A stretch of DNA of 50,498 nucleotides from an uncultured Coriobacteriaceae bacterium (GCA_902790135.1 CADAQM010000017.1:1-50498), one strand, 5' to 3'; shown: positions 7,098-15,486, numbered from the stretch's first letter. Translations and numbers: made by a program. The notes: generated by a model from the letters alone, not told the origin.

Positions 7098-8534
7098 CTA
7101 CTCATCCCCAGGCTTCGAGGGATACATATCCCTTGCGTGACGAATGGCGACGGCCCACTTGTTGTTGTACCTCAGCGATTCAACCACCTTGTCGAATTCG
7201 AAACCCATCAGCTTTGCGACCACAAGCTTGCAAATAAGGATGCAGCACCTCATGTGCCAGTAGACGTCAACCTCCTTGCGAGGTGACGAGCTGCCTTCGC
7301 GAGCCCCTCCAGGATGGACGCGGCTATTGCGTATGCCCTTCTGGGCCTTGAAGAACTCGTCCACGCCACCCGGGATGATCCACTCGAAAACTTCGGAATG
7401 CCTCTCGTAGAGCTCACCGAGAAGCGTCGATTGCCCCTTGCTGTTCGCATTCAGGCGCATCTCTACCCACTTACGAACCTCTTGCTCAGCAATCGAATCC
7501 AGGGCAATCTCCTTGTATCTTTTATAAGTCTGATGATCAAGAGAATGCAGGTCTATACCGTATTTGGTCAGAGCCTCGAGTGCCTGGGAAGCAACGACGA
7601 AGGCGTTGCTTAAGGGAAGGTCCCATTTCCCGGCATCAAAAGAGGAAACTATGTCACGTGCAGCCTTCAGACCGCCCTCTGCATTGATCCATCGTTCCAG
7701 AATCTCCGGGATGCCACTCTCGAAAGCCGCATAGCTCAAGGGCACCTCACGAGCGTCCAACTTCTTGCCCTCTTGCCGCGCCCGCGGAAATGGATAGTGA
7801 CAATCGACGCGTTCCTCATGCTCCGCAAACCAAACGTGCAGTTCAACGACCTCGGCAAGCTGTTCGGTGCAAAATGAGAAGAAGCGCTCGAGCAGATTGG
7901 CAGTTACAATTGCGTCATCATACGAAACGGGCTCTTTGAACGCGATCTCGAGCTTGCAGTCATGCCGTATCGATATCCCCTCAACACTAATCGGACTGCT
8001 TGAGAGCGTGTGAAAGAGCTCGACCTTCATCCGTGAGTTGTCCAGCAAGACGCGATTGTCCTTGTCTCGTTCAAGATCGACTTGGACACTCCTCAACATG
8101 CGGGTCTCCGCGTCAAACGACACCGATGCTGGAAAGAGCCCCGCCCTTTCGTTTAAGCCCCTTAGGCCCAACTCCATCTTGCACACTTGCCCCAAGGGAT
8201 CGAACTTAGCCCTGCTGAGCAGAAGGGCGTCTGCATCAACAGACTGGCTAGGGCCACCGGGAATGCTGGTCGTCCCACCTGCATAGCGCGCATTAATCAA
8301 TACCGCATAGAACCCTGTGCGCGTAAACCCAAAAACGTAGTCAACATAGGTGGGAGGCTGTGGAGGACCACCTATTACCAATATCCCCGGAGTTCCTAGC
8401 AACTCACCAAAAGGGATATCGAGTAGTACACGTCCGCCCGAGTACTCGACAGACCCCTGAACACAATCGTCTGGCTCGTCAAGTGCGCCCCACGAGAACG
8501 CCCAAATCCCCGCACCGATCTTCGCGTCTTCCAT
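7098..8534 (-). CDS. ApeA-like HEPN-domain anti-phage protein
   Basis: 478 aa. The N-terminal half is beta-rich with GIWAFSWGALDEPDDCVQG and a repeated VxG/L strand pattern like the ApeA N-terminal domain. The C-terminal half is helical with SNAFVVASQALEAL and the Rx4H motif RNSRVH at residues 402-407, the predicted HEPN ribonuclease site. ApeA proteins are single-gene abortive-infection defences that inactivate RNA on phage infection; the assignment here is by domain pattern. The ATG at 8534 is preferred: GAGGGG lies 8 nt upstream. The gene is visibly less GC-rich than its neighbours, consistent with transfer. It follows HTH copy 2 by 90 bp on the same strand. Confidence 0.72.
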   Translation of the reverse strand: MEDAKIGAGIWAFSWGALDEPDDCVQGSVEYSGGRVLLDIPFGELLGTPGILVIGGPPQPPTYVDYVFGFTRTGFYAVLINARYAGGTTSIPGGPSQSVDADALLLSRAKFDPLGQVCKMELGLRGLNERAGLFPASVSFDAETRMLRSVQVDLERDKDNRVLLDNSRMKVELFHTLSSSPISVEGISIRHDCKLEIAFKEPVSYDDAIVTANLLERFFSFCTEQLAEVVELHVWFAEHEERVDCHYPFPRARQEGKKLDAREVPLSYAAFESGIPEILERWINAEGGLKAARDIVSSFDAGKWDLPLSNAFVVASQALEALTKYGIDLHSLDHQTYKRYKEIALDSIAEQEVRKWVEMRLNANSKGQSTLLGELYERHSEVFEWIIPGGVDEFFKAQKGIRNSRVHPGGAREGSSSPRKEVDVYWHMRCCILICKLVVAKLMGFEFDKVVESLRYNNKWAVAIRHARDMYPSKPGDE

Positions 8535-8624
8535 CTGCTGCACCCCTCTACCCGCAAGAACAGCATCCAACAATTGTCAGCCGACACTCTTAACGGTTTA
8601 TGTGCGTACGGAAGACAATACGTT

Positions 8625-9053
8625 CTAACCCACGCGCCTCTTCGCCGTGTAGCCGTCCCGCCAGGTAACGTACTCGAGCTCGGTGATCTCCCCGGCCTCG
8701 AGCCTCTTGCGCATCTCGCCCCACGCCTTGACGGCGTTGAAGATGTCCTGGTCGAGCGACTCGAGGAAGTAGTGCCCGTCCACGACCTCCACGGGACGGA
8801 GCTTCCAGTCCTCCCCCAGGCGGAACAGCAGGTGGATGGCCTCGTCCACGTCATCGATGCCGTAGTCGGCGATGGCCTCCGGCCTCACCCCGAGCGCATC
8901 CGCGATCCTCTCGAGGTGGGCCTGCTTCGGTCTCCGCTTGCCCGTCTCGTAGGCGCGTATGGCGGCCTCGGAGACGCCGACGCGCCTCCCCAGCTCGGCC
9001 TGCGTGAGGCCGCGCGACCTGCGCAGCTCGTAGAGCTTGTACCCGACATCCAT
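8625..9053 (-). CDS. XRE-family HTH regulator, cassette copy 2
   Basis: 142 aa, paralogue of 3419-3847. The first 60 residues (MDVGYKLYELRRSRGLTQAE onward, with SEAAIRAYETGKRRPK) are nearly identical, while residues 62-120 differ (EDWKLRPVEVVDGHYFLE). The tail again carries WGEMRKRLEAGEITELEY. The start follows a GGGGAG SD at 6 nt, identical in both copies. Located between the guaA terminator and the ApeA-like gene, it could repress that gene or control the mobility of the element. Confidence 0.8.
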   Translation of the reverse strand: MDVGYKLYELRRSRGLTQAELGRRVGVSEAAIRAYETGKRRPKQAHLERIADALGVRPEAIADYGIDDVDEAIHLLFRLGEDWKLRPVEVVDGHYFLESLDQDIFNAVKAWGEMRKRLEAGEITELEYVTWRDGYTAKRRVG

Positions 9054-9258
9054 GCGGCACTCCCCTTTTCCATCGGCACGGCACGCCTCACAGGATACGG
9101 CCAATCGAACTCGTCTCGTCGGGCTGCCAACGACTCATCTCGCATTAGGCTTACAGGCACACGAGTCCTATCAAAGCACCAAAAAGGCGCCCCCGGAACC
9201 AGTCCGGAGCGCCTGGAGAATCGCACAATTTTGTAGCGGTCCTACTCCCACTCTACCG
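9054..9258 (-). repeat. guaA 3'-end / terminator block (resident copy)
   Basis: This contains the last codons of guaA, its terminator and about 140 bp to the HTH gene. It is closely similar to 3848-4050, including GACTCGTGTGCCTG, CGAGATGAGTCGTTGGCAG and the HTH SD. The guaA end here reads VEWE-TAG, against IEWE-TAA in copy 1. Confidence 0.8.
9178..9214 (-). terminator. guaA terminator
   Basis: Hairpin AGGCGCTCCGGA / TTCCGGGGGCGCCT followed by TTTTT on the minus strand, about 30 nt after the guaA stop codon. Confidence 0.9.
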
Positions 9259-10240
9259 TCGCGATAGGCTTCGGGGAGAGCTCGTAGGCCACGCGGCAGA
9301 TGCCCGGCACCTCGTCGAGGATACGGTTGCACATCTTGTGCAGTAGCGCCCAGTCGAGATCCGGCACCTCGGCGGTCATGACGTCGACCGTGTTGATGCA
9401 GCGGATGATGCAGGGCCACTCGAAGGCGCGCTTGCCATCGCGCACGCCGGTCGCACGATAGTCGGGCACCACGCAGAAGTACTGCCAGGGACGCTCGAGC
9501 TCGCCGGCAGCGGCGGCCGCGTCGATCTCCTCGCGCACGATGGCGTCAGCCTCGCGCAGCGCGTTCAGACGGTCGCGGGTGATGGCGCCGGTGCAGCGCA
9601 CGCCCAGGCCGGGGCCGGGGAACGGCTGGCGCTCGACCATGGACTCGGGCAGGCCAAGACGCTTGCCCACCACGCGGACCTCGTCCTTGAAGAGCAGCTT
9701 GACGGGCTCCACGAGCTCCCAGTTGAGCTCCTCGGGAAGACCGCCCACGTTGTGATGCGCCTTGACGCCGGCCTCGGACTCCAGGATGTCGGGATAGATG
9801 GTGCCCTGGCCGAGGAAGCCGATGCCCTCGAGCTTGGCAGCCTCCTCGTCGAAGACCTTGATGAACTCCTCGCCGATGATGTGGCGCTTGGCCTCGGGAT
9901 CGGCCTCGCCAGCCAGCAGGTCGAGGAAGCGATCGGTGGCATCCACATAGATGAGCTCGGCGCCGAGCTGATTGCGGAACACGTCGATGACCTGCTCGGA
10001 CTCGCCCTTGCGCATAAGGCCGTGGTTGACGTGCACGCAGACGAGCTGCTTGCCGAGCGCCTTGATAAGCAGCGCGGCGACCACGGAAGAGTCGACGCCA
10101 CCGGAAAGTGCCAGCAGGACCTTGCCATCTCCGACCTGCTCGCGCGTATAGGCAACGGCCTCTTCGACAAAGGCGTCGGCCAGCTCGGGGGTGTTGATGC
10201 GTGCCATGTCGTCAGGACGGTGATTGCTCGTAAAGTCCAT
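9242..10240 (-). CDS. guaA: GMP synthase ATP-pyrophosphatase subunit, no glutaminase domain
   Basis: 332 aa. It makes GMP from XMP with ATP and an amide donor. The ATP-PPase P-loop is at residues 46-51 (SGGVDS), followed by HVNHGLMRKGE, FPGPGL and the C-terminal dimerisation domain ending VEWE. Bacterial GuaA is usually about 510-525 aa with an N-terminal class I glutamine amidotransferase; here the gene begins directly at the PPase part. The ATG at 10240 has AAGGAG 5 nt upstream, and only 133 bp separate it from argC, so no glutaminase gene adjoins. It may pair with a separate glutaminase subunit as in archaea, or use ammonia. Its 3' end is the anchor of the repeat array to the left. Confidence 0.92.
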   Translation of the reverse strand: MDFTSNHRPDDMARINTPELADAFVEEAVAYTREQVGDGKVLLALSGGVDSSVVAALLIKALGKQLVCVHVNHGLMRKGESEQVIDVFRNQLGAELIYVDATDRFLDLLAGEADPEAKRHIIGEEFIKVFDEEAAKLEGIGFLGQGTIYPDILESEAGVKAHHNVGGLPEELNWELVEPVKLLFKDEVRVVGKRLGLPESMVERQPFPGPGLGVRCTGAITRDRLNALREADAIVREEIDAAAAAGELERPWQYFCVVPDYRATGVRDGKRAFEWPCIIRCINTVDVMTAEVPDLDWALLHKMCNRILDEVPGICRVAYELSPKPIATVEWE

Positions 10241-10373
10241 GGGTTCTCCTTCGAACGGTAGGATTTCGCACGCAAACGAGTATAGCGGAGTCAAGTTTCC
10301 GCTCAGTCAGCACGTAAAGAAGCTACTAAAATGCCGCAGCTCAGACATCAGTTGGCAACGCAATCGCACTTGC

Positions 10374-11318
10374 TCAAGCCTGATCAAACCCCGTAGCCTC
10401 GTCGAGACCGAGCGCGATGTTCATGTTCTGCACGGCCGCACCCGACGCACCCTTGCCCAAGTTGTCAAAGAGCGCCGTGACCGTCGTGAGTTCCTCGTTG
10501 CCGCACACGATCAGACGTAGGTCGTTGGTGCCAGCCAGCTCGTTGGCATAGATGAGCGGATCGTTCTCGCCAAAGGGCATGACGCTCACAAAGCGCTGGC
10601 CTGCGTAGTGGGCGGCGAGCACAGCCTGCACGTCCTTGGCATGCGCGACACCGTTCAGCATGCGGTTGTGCAGCATGATGGTGGTGGCCATGCCCTTGTA
10701 GTAGTCGTCGACCACCGGCAGAAAGACCGGCGCCGTGGCAAGCCCGCAGACCTTCTGCATCTCGGGCAGGTGCTTGTGCGCGAGCGAGAGGCCGTAGATG
10801 CCAGGCGCATCGAGGCAGGTCGGGCGCTGCGGCGCCTCGTAATCGGCAATCATGCGCTTTCCGCCGCCTGAGTATCCCGTGAGCGAGAAGCACGAAAGCG
10901 GGTAGTCAACGGGCAAAAGGCCAGCCTGCACCAGCGGTGCCGCCGACGAGATGAATCCCGTGGCATGGCATCCGGGGTTGGCGATGCGCTTGCTCTTGGC
11001 GATGGCGTCACGCTGCGCGCCGGAAAGCTCGGGGAAGCCGTAGGTCCAGCCATCGGCAGTGCGATGGGCCGTGGACGCGTCGATGATGCAGACGTCGGGG
11101 TTCTCTACCAGCGAGACTGCCTCACGGGCACCCTCGTCGGGCAGGCACAGAAAAACGATGTCGGCGGCGTTGATGAACTTGCGGCGCTCGTCGAGGTCAT
11201 GGCGCTTGCCCTCGTCGATGCGCAACAGCTCGAGGTCGTCGCGCGCACCGATGCGATCGAAGATCTGCAGTCCCGTCGTGCCGCTCTGTCCGTCGATGTA
11301 CACCTTCGCCTTGGCCAT
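10374..11318 (-). CDS. argC: N-acetyl-gamma-glutamyl-phosphate reductase
   Basis: 314 aa, NADPH-dependent third step of arginine biosynthesis. The N-terminal Rossmann part has GQSGTTGLQI, and the catalytic cysteine is C117 in NPGCHATG. The short length and the IDGQSGTTG N-terminus fit the type 2 ArgC subfamily rather than the roughly 345-aa type. AGGAGG lies 5 nt before the ATG. It is transcribed away from argJBD, so the usual argCJBD order is split into divergent units sharing a 247-bp control region. guaA follows on the same strand. Confidence 0.93.
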   Translation of the reverse strand: MAKAKVYIDGQSGTTGLQIFDRIGARDDLELLRIDEGKRHDLDERRKFINAADIVFLCLPDEGAREAVSLVENPDVCIIDASTAHRTADGWTYGFPELSGAQRDAIAKSKRIANPGCHATGFISSAAPLVQAGLLPVDYPLSCFSLTGYSGGGKRMIADYEAPQRPTCLDAPGIYGLSLAHKHLPEMQKVCGLATAPVFLPVVDDYYKGMATTIMLHNRMLNGVAHAKDVQAVLAAHYAGQRFVSVMPFGENDPLIYANELAGTNDLRLIVCGNEELTTVTALFDNLGKGASGAAVQNMNIALGLDEATGFDQA

Positions 11319-11486
11319 GAAAGCCTCCTAGGTCATACGCTCTTCGTGGTTGCCCATTGTAACGGGCATAGGTTTCATTTGGGTGACGCGCGCAAAACAC
11401 CTCCCGACACGCGCTCCTTGTGAGTCACCTTGCGAACATTTTTGCATTCGCACGCTTCTTTATGCCCAGATGTGCTATATGTTCAC

Positions 11487-11543
11487 GCATTGATTAAGCA
11501 TCGATTACGCATTGGTTTGCATATTGAAATACCGATATGCAAA
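11487..11543. promoter_or_regulatory. Probable ArgR operator region (ARG boxes)
   Basis: Four GCAT half-sites at 11487, 11498, 11509 and 11519 are spaced 10-11 bp, one helical turn apart. They run into an inverted repeat TTTGCATAT (11516-11524) / ATATGCAAA (11535-11543). TGCAT-rich tandem palindromes are typical of actinobacterial ARG boxes. The site lies between divergent argC and argJ, 23 bp upstream of the argJ start. Confidence 0.6.
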
Positions 11544-11565
11544 TTGTGGAGAAATTGAGGTAGGC

Positions 11566-12826
11566 ATGGAGACAATCGCACCTATCGCCGTCCCCGCATC
11601 GATCACCGATCCCGCATCCTTTGGATTCGCCCCTTGCGAGGGCGGCATCTGCGCCGCAGAAGGCATCAAGGCTGCAGGCGTCCACGCGGGCTTCCGCGCT
11701 GACCCCAACCGCCGCGACCTGGCGCTCGTGGCCGCCGACCAGACCTGCGTCTGCGCGGCCACCTTCACCCAGAACCGCTTCTGCGCCGCTCCGGTGCAGG
11801 TCTCGCGCGAGCGCTCCGCAAACGGACGCGCCCGTGCCGTGATCCTCAACTCGGGCAACGCCAACGCGTCAACCGGCGACCCCGGCGTCAAGAACGCGAT
11901 TGCCTCGGCCGCGCTCGTAGCTGAAGCCCTTGGCTGTGACGAGCAGGACGTGCTCGTCGCCTCCACCGGCGTCATCGGCGTGCAGATTCCCATGGCACCC
12001 TACGAGACGGGCGTGCCCGTGGCTGTGGACGCGCTGGCTCACAGCGCAGTGGCTGCCCACCATGCCGCCCGCGCCGTCATGACCACCGACACCGTGGCCA
12101 AGGAGGTCTCGCTCGCGGGACCTGTTGCCTGCGGTGCGGACGGCGCCGAGGTCAACGTGCATGTGGGTGGCTTCGTCAAGGGCTCGGGCATGATCATGCC
12201 CAACATGGCCACCATGCTCTGCGTACTGGCAACCGACGCTCCGCTCACGGCAGCCGCAGCGAAAAAGGCCCTCTCCGCCGCCGTCCGCCAGACCTTCAAC
12301 AAGGTGACGGTCGACTCCGACACCTCCACCAATGACACCTGCATCCTGCTCGCGACGGGAGCCGCTGGCGGCGAGGCAATCGGCGAGCGCCATCCGATGC
12401 GCCTGCGAGAACCTCGCCCGCAAGATCGCAGCCGATGGCGAGGGTGCCACCAAGCTCGTCACGGTCGACGTGGTCGGTGCCGCAACCGACGAGGACGCTG
12501 ACACCGTTGCGCGCTCGATTGCCAACTCCCCGCTGGTAAAGACTGCCATCTTTGGCCACGACGCCAACTGGGGCCGCGTGGCAGGCGCCGCTGGCAAATG
12601 CGGTGTCGAGTTCGACCAGTACGGCGTGGACATCGACTTTCTCGGCGTTCCGGTGCTGCGCGCCGGCCTCCCGCTCCCCATGGACGAGGAGGACATGCTG
12701 CGCCGCTTCGAGGAGCCCGAAATCGACATCGCCGTCAACCTGGGCGTGGGCGACTGCAGCGCGCGCATCTGGACCTGCGACCTCACCCACGACTACGTGA
12801 CCATCAACGGCGACTATCGCACCTAG
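11566..12826 (+). pseudogene. argJ: Glutamate N-acetyltransferase, frameshifted
   Basis: ArgJ moves the acetyl group from acetylornithine to glutamate. The N-terminal part is intact, with SGNANAS and the self-cleavage site at PNMATML (A215/T216). After ATGAAGGEAIGER (about 12390) the frame is lost and runs to a stop at 12501. The correct downstream sequence (CENLARKIAADGEGATKLV to the C-terminal VTINGDYRT) continues in the next frame to 12826. Compared with remembered ArgJ spacing about ten codons are missing, so a deletion of about 29 nt is likely. The start is ATG 11566 after GAGG. The beta chain would be truncated and probably inactive. A sequencing or assembly error is possible. Confidence 0.85.
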
Positions 12827-12878
12827 TCGCACACCCAACCGACCCGAACGACCGACGTTCGCAAAGAGAGGAAACACC

Positions 12879-13763
12879 ATGCGCAAGCGTGATGCACAGG
12901 AGCGCTCTAAGGCGCTCGACAAGGCGAAGATCCTCACCGAGGCCATGCCTTGGATTCACCGCCACAACGGCCAGACCATCGTCGTCAAGTACGGCGGAGC
13001 CGCCATGGAGGACGAGGAGCTCATGCGCCAGGTGGTGGGCGACCTCGAGCTGCTCAAGCTCATGGGCATGCGCGTGGTGCTCGTGCACGGTGGCGGCAAG
13101 GCCATCAACAAGCTGCTCGACGCCCTGCAGCTCCCCACCAAGTTCAAGGGCGGCCTGCGCGTGACCGACGACGCAACCATGGAGGCCGTGCAGATGGTGC
13201 TGGTGGGCAAGGTCAACCAGCAGCTCGTCTGGGCCCTCAACGAGTTTGGCAAGAACGCCGTGGGCATCAGCGGCGCCGACGGCAAGACCTTCAAGTGCCA
13301 GCCCGTCGATCCCGAGCTCGGACGCGTCGGCAAGATCGTCAAGGTCAACACCGAGCTCATCGAGTCCATCCTCGACGACGGCTACGTGCCCGTCATTGCC
13401 ACGGTAGGCTCTGGCCCCGACGGCTTCTACAACGTAAACGCCGACGTAGCGGCAAGCCAGGTAGCCCAGGCCCTCGGAGCCGACACGCTCGTCTACCTGA
13501 CCGACGTGGACGGCTTCTACCGCGACGTTAACGACGAGGACAGCCTTATCGCCGCCATGACCAAGGACGAAGCTCACGAGCTGCTCTTCAGTGGCACCCT
13601 CGCCTCGGGCATGATCCCCAAGATCCGCTCGATCGTGGAGGCGCTCGACGCTGGCGTCAAGGACGTCCGCATCCTCAACGGCACCTTCCCGCACTCGATT
13701 CTGCTCGAGATCTTCACCGACGCGGGCATCGGCACCATGTTCAAGCAGGGAGATGAAGCATAG
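12879..13763 (+). CDS. argB: Acetylglutamate kinase
   Basis: 294 aa amino-acid-kinase-fold enzyme phosphorylating N-acetylglutamate, the second step of arginine synthesis and the usual point of arginine feedback. Visible motifs: VVKYGGAAM (substrate/ATP lysine), VLVHGGGKAIN, GLRVTD, NVNADVAAS, and SGTLASGMIPKI near the C-terminus. Full length for the family. GAGAGGA precedes the ATG by 6-7 nt. It lies 52 nt after the broken argJ and abuts argD with no gap, so argJBD form one operon. Confidence 0.95.
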   Translation: MRKRDAQERSKALDKAKILTEAMPWIHRHNGQTIVVKYGGAAMEDEELMRQVVGDLELLKLMGMRVVLVHGGGKAINKLLDALQLPTKFKGGLRVTDDATMEAVQMVLVGKVNQQLVWALNEFGKNAVGISGADGKTFKCQPVDPELGRVGKIVKVNTELIESILDDGYVPVIATVGSGPDGFYNVNADVAASQVAQALGADTLVYLTDVDGFYRDVNDEDSLIAAMTKDEAHELLFSGTLASGMIPKIRSIVEALDAGVKDVRILNGTFPHSILLEIFTDAGIGTMFKQGDEA

Positions 13764-15017
13764 ATGGCAAAGCACCTCAAGGACCTTCCGGCCTTCGAAG
13801 AGGCCAAACAGCTCGACGACGCCTATGTCATGCACACCTACGGACGCCTCCCGGTCGAGTTCGTCTCGGGCTCCGGCGCCGAGCTCGTGGACTCCAATGG
13901 CAAGGTCTACCTCGACTTTCTCGCCGGCATCGGCTGCGCGAGCCTCGGACACGCCGACCCCGTGGTAGCCGAGGCCGTCAAGGCCCAGCTCGACCGCGTG
14001 TGGCAGGTCGGCAACTACTACTACGTCGAGAACCGCGGCGAGCTCGCCCGCGCCATCTCCGACCTGCTCTCCACCACCACCGACGAGGTCGGCCACGTCA
14101 CCGGCTCGACCGGCTCGGTCTGGAAGACCTTCTTCGCCAACTCTGGCGCCGAGGCCAACGAGGGCGCCCTCAAGGTCGCCCGTCGCTGGGGCGAGCGCGA
14201 GCTCGGCGGGGCCGCTGGCATCATCTCCGCACGCCAGAGCTTCCACGGCCGCACGCTGGCCACGTTGGCGGCTACAGGCCAGGACGTCTTCCATAAGAGC
14301 TTCGGGCCCTTCCCCGACGGCTTCAGCTCGGTGCCCCTGAACGACATCGACGCCCTCACGGCAGCCGTCGACGCCGGCGGCGCCTGCGCCGTCATGTTGG
14401 AGTGCGTTCAGGGCGAGGGCGGCGTCTGGCCCGCTGACCTCGACTATCTGCGTGCCGTGCGTGCGCTCTGCGACGAGCGCAAGCTGCTGCTCGTCATCGA
14501 CGAGGTCCAGACTGGCTTCTTCAGGACAGGTGCCCCCTTCTCCTTCCAGCTTGCCGGCATCGAGGCTGATGTCGTGAGCATGGCCAAGGGCATCGCAAGC
14601 GGATTTCCCACCGGCGGCGTCGCGGCACGCGGCGTCTACGGAGACCTGCTCGTGCCGGGCGACCACGGCTCCACCTTCGGCGGCAACGCGCTGGCCGCAG
14701 CTGCCGGTCGCGCCACCGTCGAGCAGCTCGTCGCCCGCGACATGGGCGAGCACGTCATTGCCGCAGGCAACCACCTCGCTGAGCGCCTGGCCAGCCTGCC
14801 GCATGTGGTCGAGGTGCGCGGACGCGGCCTCATGCGCGGCGCCCAGTTCGACCTGCCCATCGCGACGCCACTCGTCGACGCAGGACTTGAGGCAGGCCTC
14901 GTGCTCAACCACATCGGTGACTCCATCCTGCGCTTCCTCCCGCCGTTGGTGGTGACCGAGGAGCAGATCGACACCATGATCGATCGCCTCGACCAGCTCA
15001 TCTTCAAGCTCACCTAG
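13764..15017 (+). CDS. argD: Acetylornithine aminotransferase
   Basis: 417 aa class III PLP aminotransferase converting N-acetylglutamate semialdehyde to N-acetylornithine. Seen: YLDFLAGIGCASLGH, FFANSGAEANEGALK, SFHGRTLA, the PLP-contact IDEVQTGFFRTG, the Schiff-base lysine in SMAKGIASG (K275), and STFGGN. The ATG begins on the base after the argB stop; GGGAGATGAAG within argB serves as SD, so translation is probably coupled. The operon ends at the terminator at 15450 after a tandem-repeat array. argF, argG and argH are not in the window. Confidence 0.94.
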   Translation: MAKHLKDLPAFEEAKQLDDAYVMHTYGRLPVEFVSGSGAELVDSNGKVYLDFLAGIGCASLGHADPVVAEAVKAQLDRVWQVGNYYYVENRGELARAISDLLSTTTDEVGHVTGSTGSVWKTFFANSGAEANEGALKVARRWGERELGGAAGIISARQSFHGRTLATLAATGQDVFHKSFGPFPDGFSSVPLNDIDALTAAVDAGGACAVMLECVQGEGGVWPADLDYLRAVRALCDERKLLLVIDEVQTGFFRTGAPFSFQLAGIEADVVSMAKGIASGFPTGGVAARGVYGDLLVPGDHGSTFGGNALAAAAGRATVEQLVARDMGEHVIAAGNHLAERLASLPHVVEVRGRGLMRGAQFDLPIATPLVDAGLEAGLVLNHIGDSILRFLPPLVVTEEQIDTMIDRLDQLIFKLT

Positions 15018-15027
15018 CCTGTTCCCT

Positions 15028-15415
15028 AGCGACGGACCGGTGGCGACTGGTCTGTCATTTGGGACAGAACGGGGCGCCGTTGCGGCTCTGCCAGCGGACC
15101 AGTGGCGACTGGTCCGTCATTTGGGACGGAACGAGCCCCCGTTGCGGCTCTGCCAGCGGACTGGTCACGACTGGTCCGTCGCTAGGGACGGAACGGGGCG
15201 CCGTTGCGGCTCTGCCAGCGGACTGGTCACGACTGGTCCGTCATTCGGGACGGAACGAGCCGCCGTTGCGGCTCTGCCAGCGGACTGGTCGCGACTGGTC
15301 CGTCGCTAGGGACGGAACGGGGCGCCGTTGCGGCTCTGGCAGCGGACCAGTGGCGACTGGTCCATCGCTGGGGACGGAACGAGCCCCCGTTGCGGCTCTG
15401 CCAGCGGACCAGTAG
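15028..15415. repeat. 62-bp tandem repeat array, about 6 units
   Basis: The landmark TGCGGCTCTG recurs at 15081, 15143, 15205, 15267, 15329 and 15391, exactly 62 bp apart each time. The units alternate between a GGGGCGCCG form and a GAGC(C/G)CCG form, suggesting a 124-bp higher-order unit. Several junctions contain the inverted repeat GGACCAGT-GGCG-ACTGGTCC; others have ACTGGTC as direct repeats. ORFs across it are repeat artefacts. It fills the gap between argD and its terminator. Confidence 0.9.
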
Positions 15416-15449
15416 CACCGCGGCAACAGCCCCCAACAGGCATGACCCC

Positions 15450-15486
15450 AAGGTGCGTGACAGCCTCGCTGCCACGCACCTTTTCT
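15450..15486 (+). terminator. Terminator of argJBD
   Basis: Stem AAGGTGCGTG / CACGCACCTT with a 13-nt loop and a following TTTTCT. The preceding 62-bp repeats would be transcribed before it. Confidence 0.85.

Noticed and set aside
3848..9258. Integrase or transposase gene within the cassettes
   Set aside because: No ORF shows tyrosine- or serine-recombinase or DDE motifs; the elements appear to be non-autonomous.
12332..12826. Separate 164-aa gene after argJ
   Set aside because: Its sequence is the C-terminal part of ArgJ in a shifted frame, with no SD at its apparent start; treated as part of a broken argJ.
12804..14912. 702-aa minus-strand ORF opposite argB and argD
   Set aside because: Mirror of high-GC coding sequence; low-complexity protein rich in His/Val/Glu/Leu, no SD, and both plus-strand genes are certain.
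15028..15415. CRISPR array
   Set aside because: Period is regular, but the whole 62-bp unit is repeated with no unique spacers and there are no cas genes.
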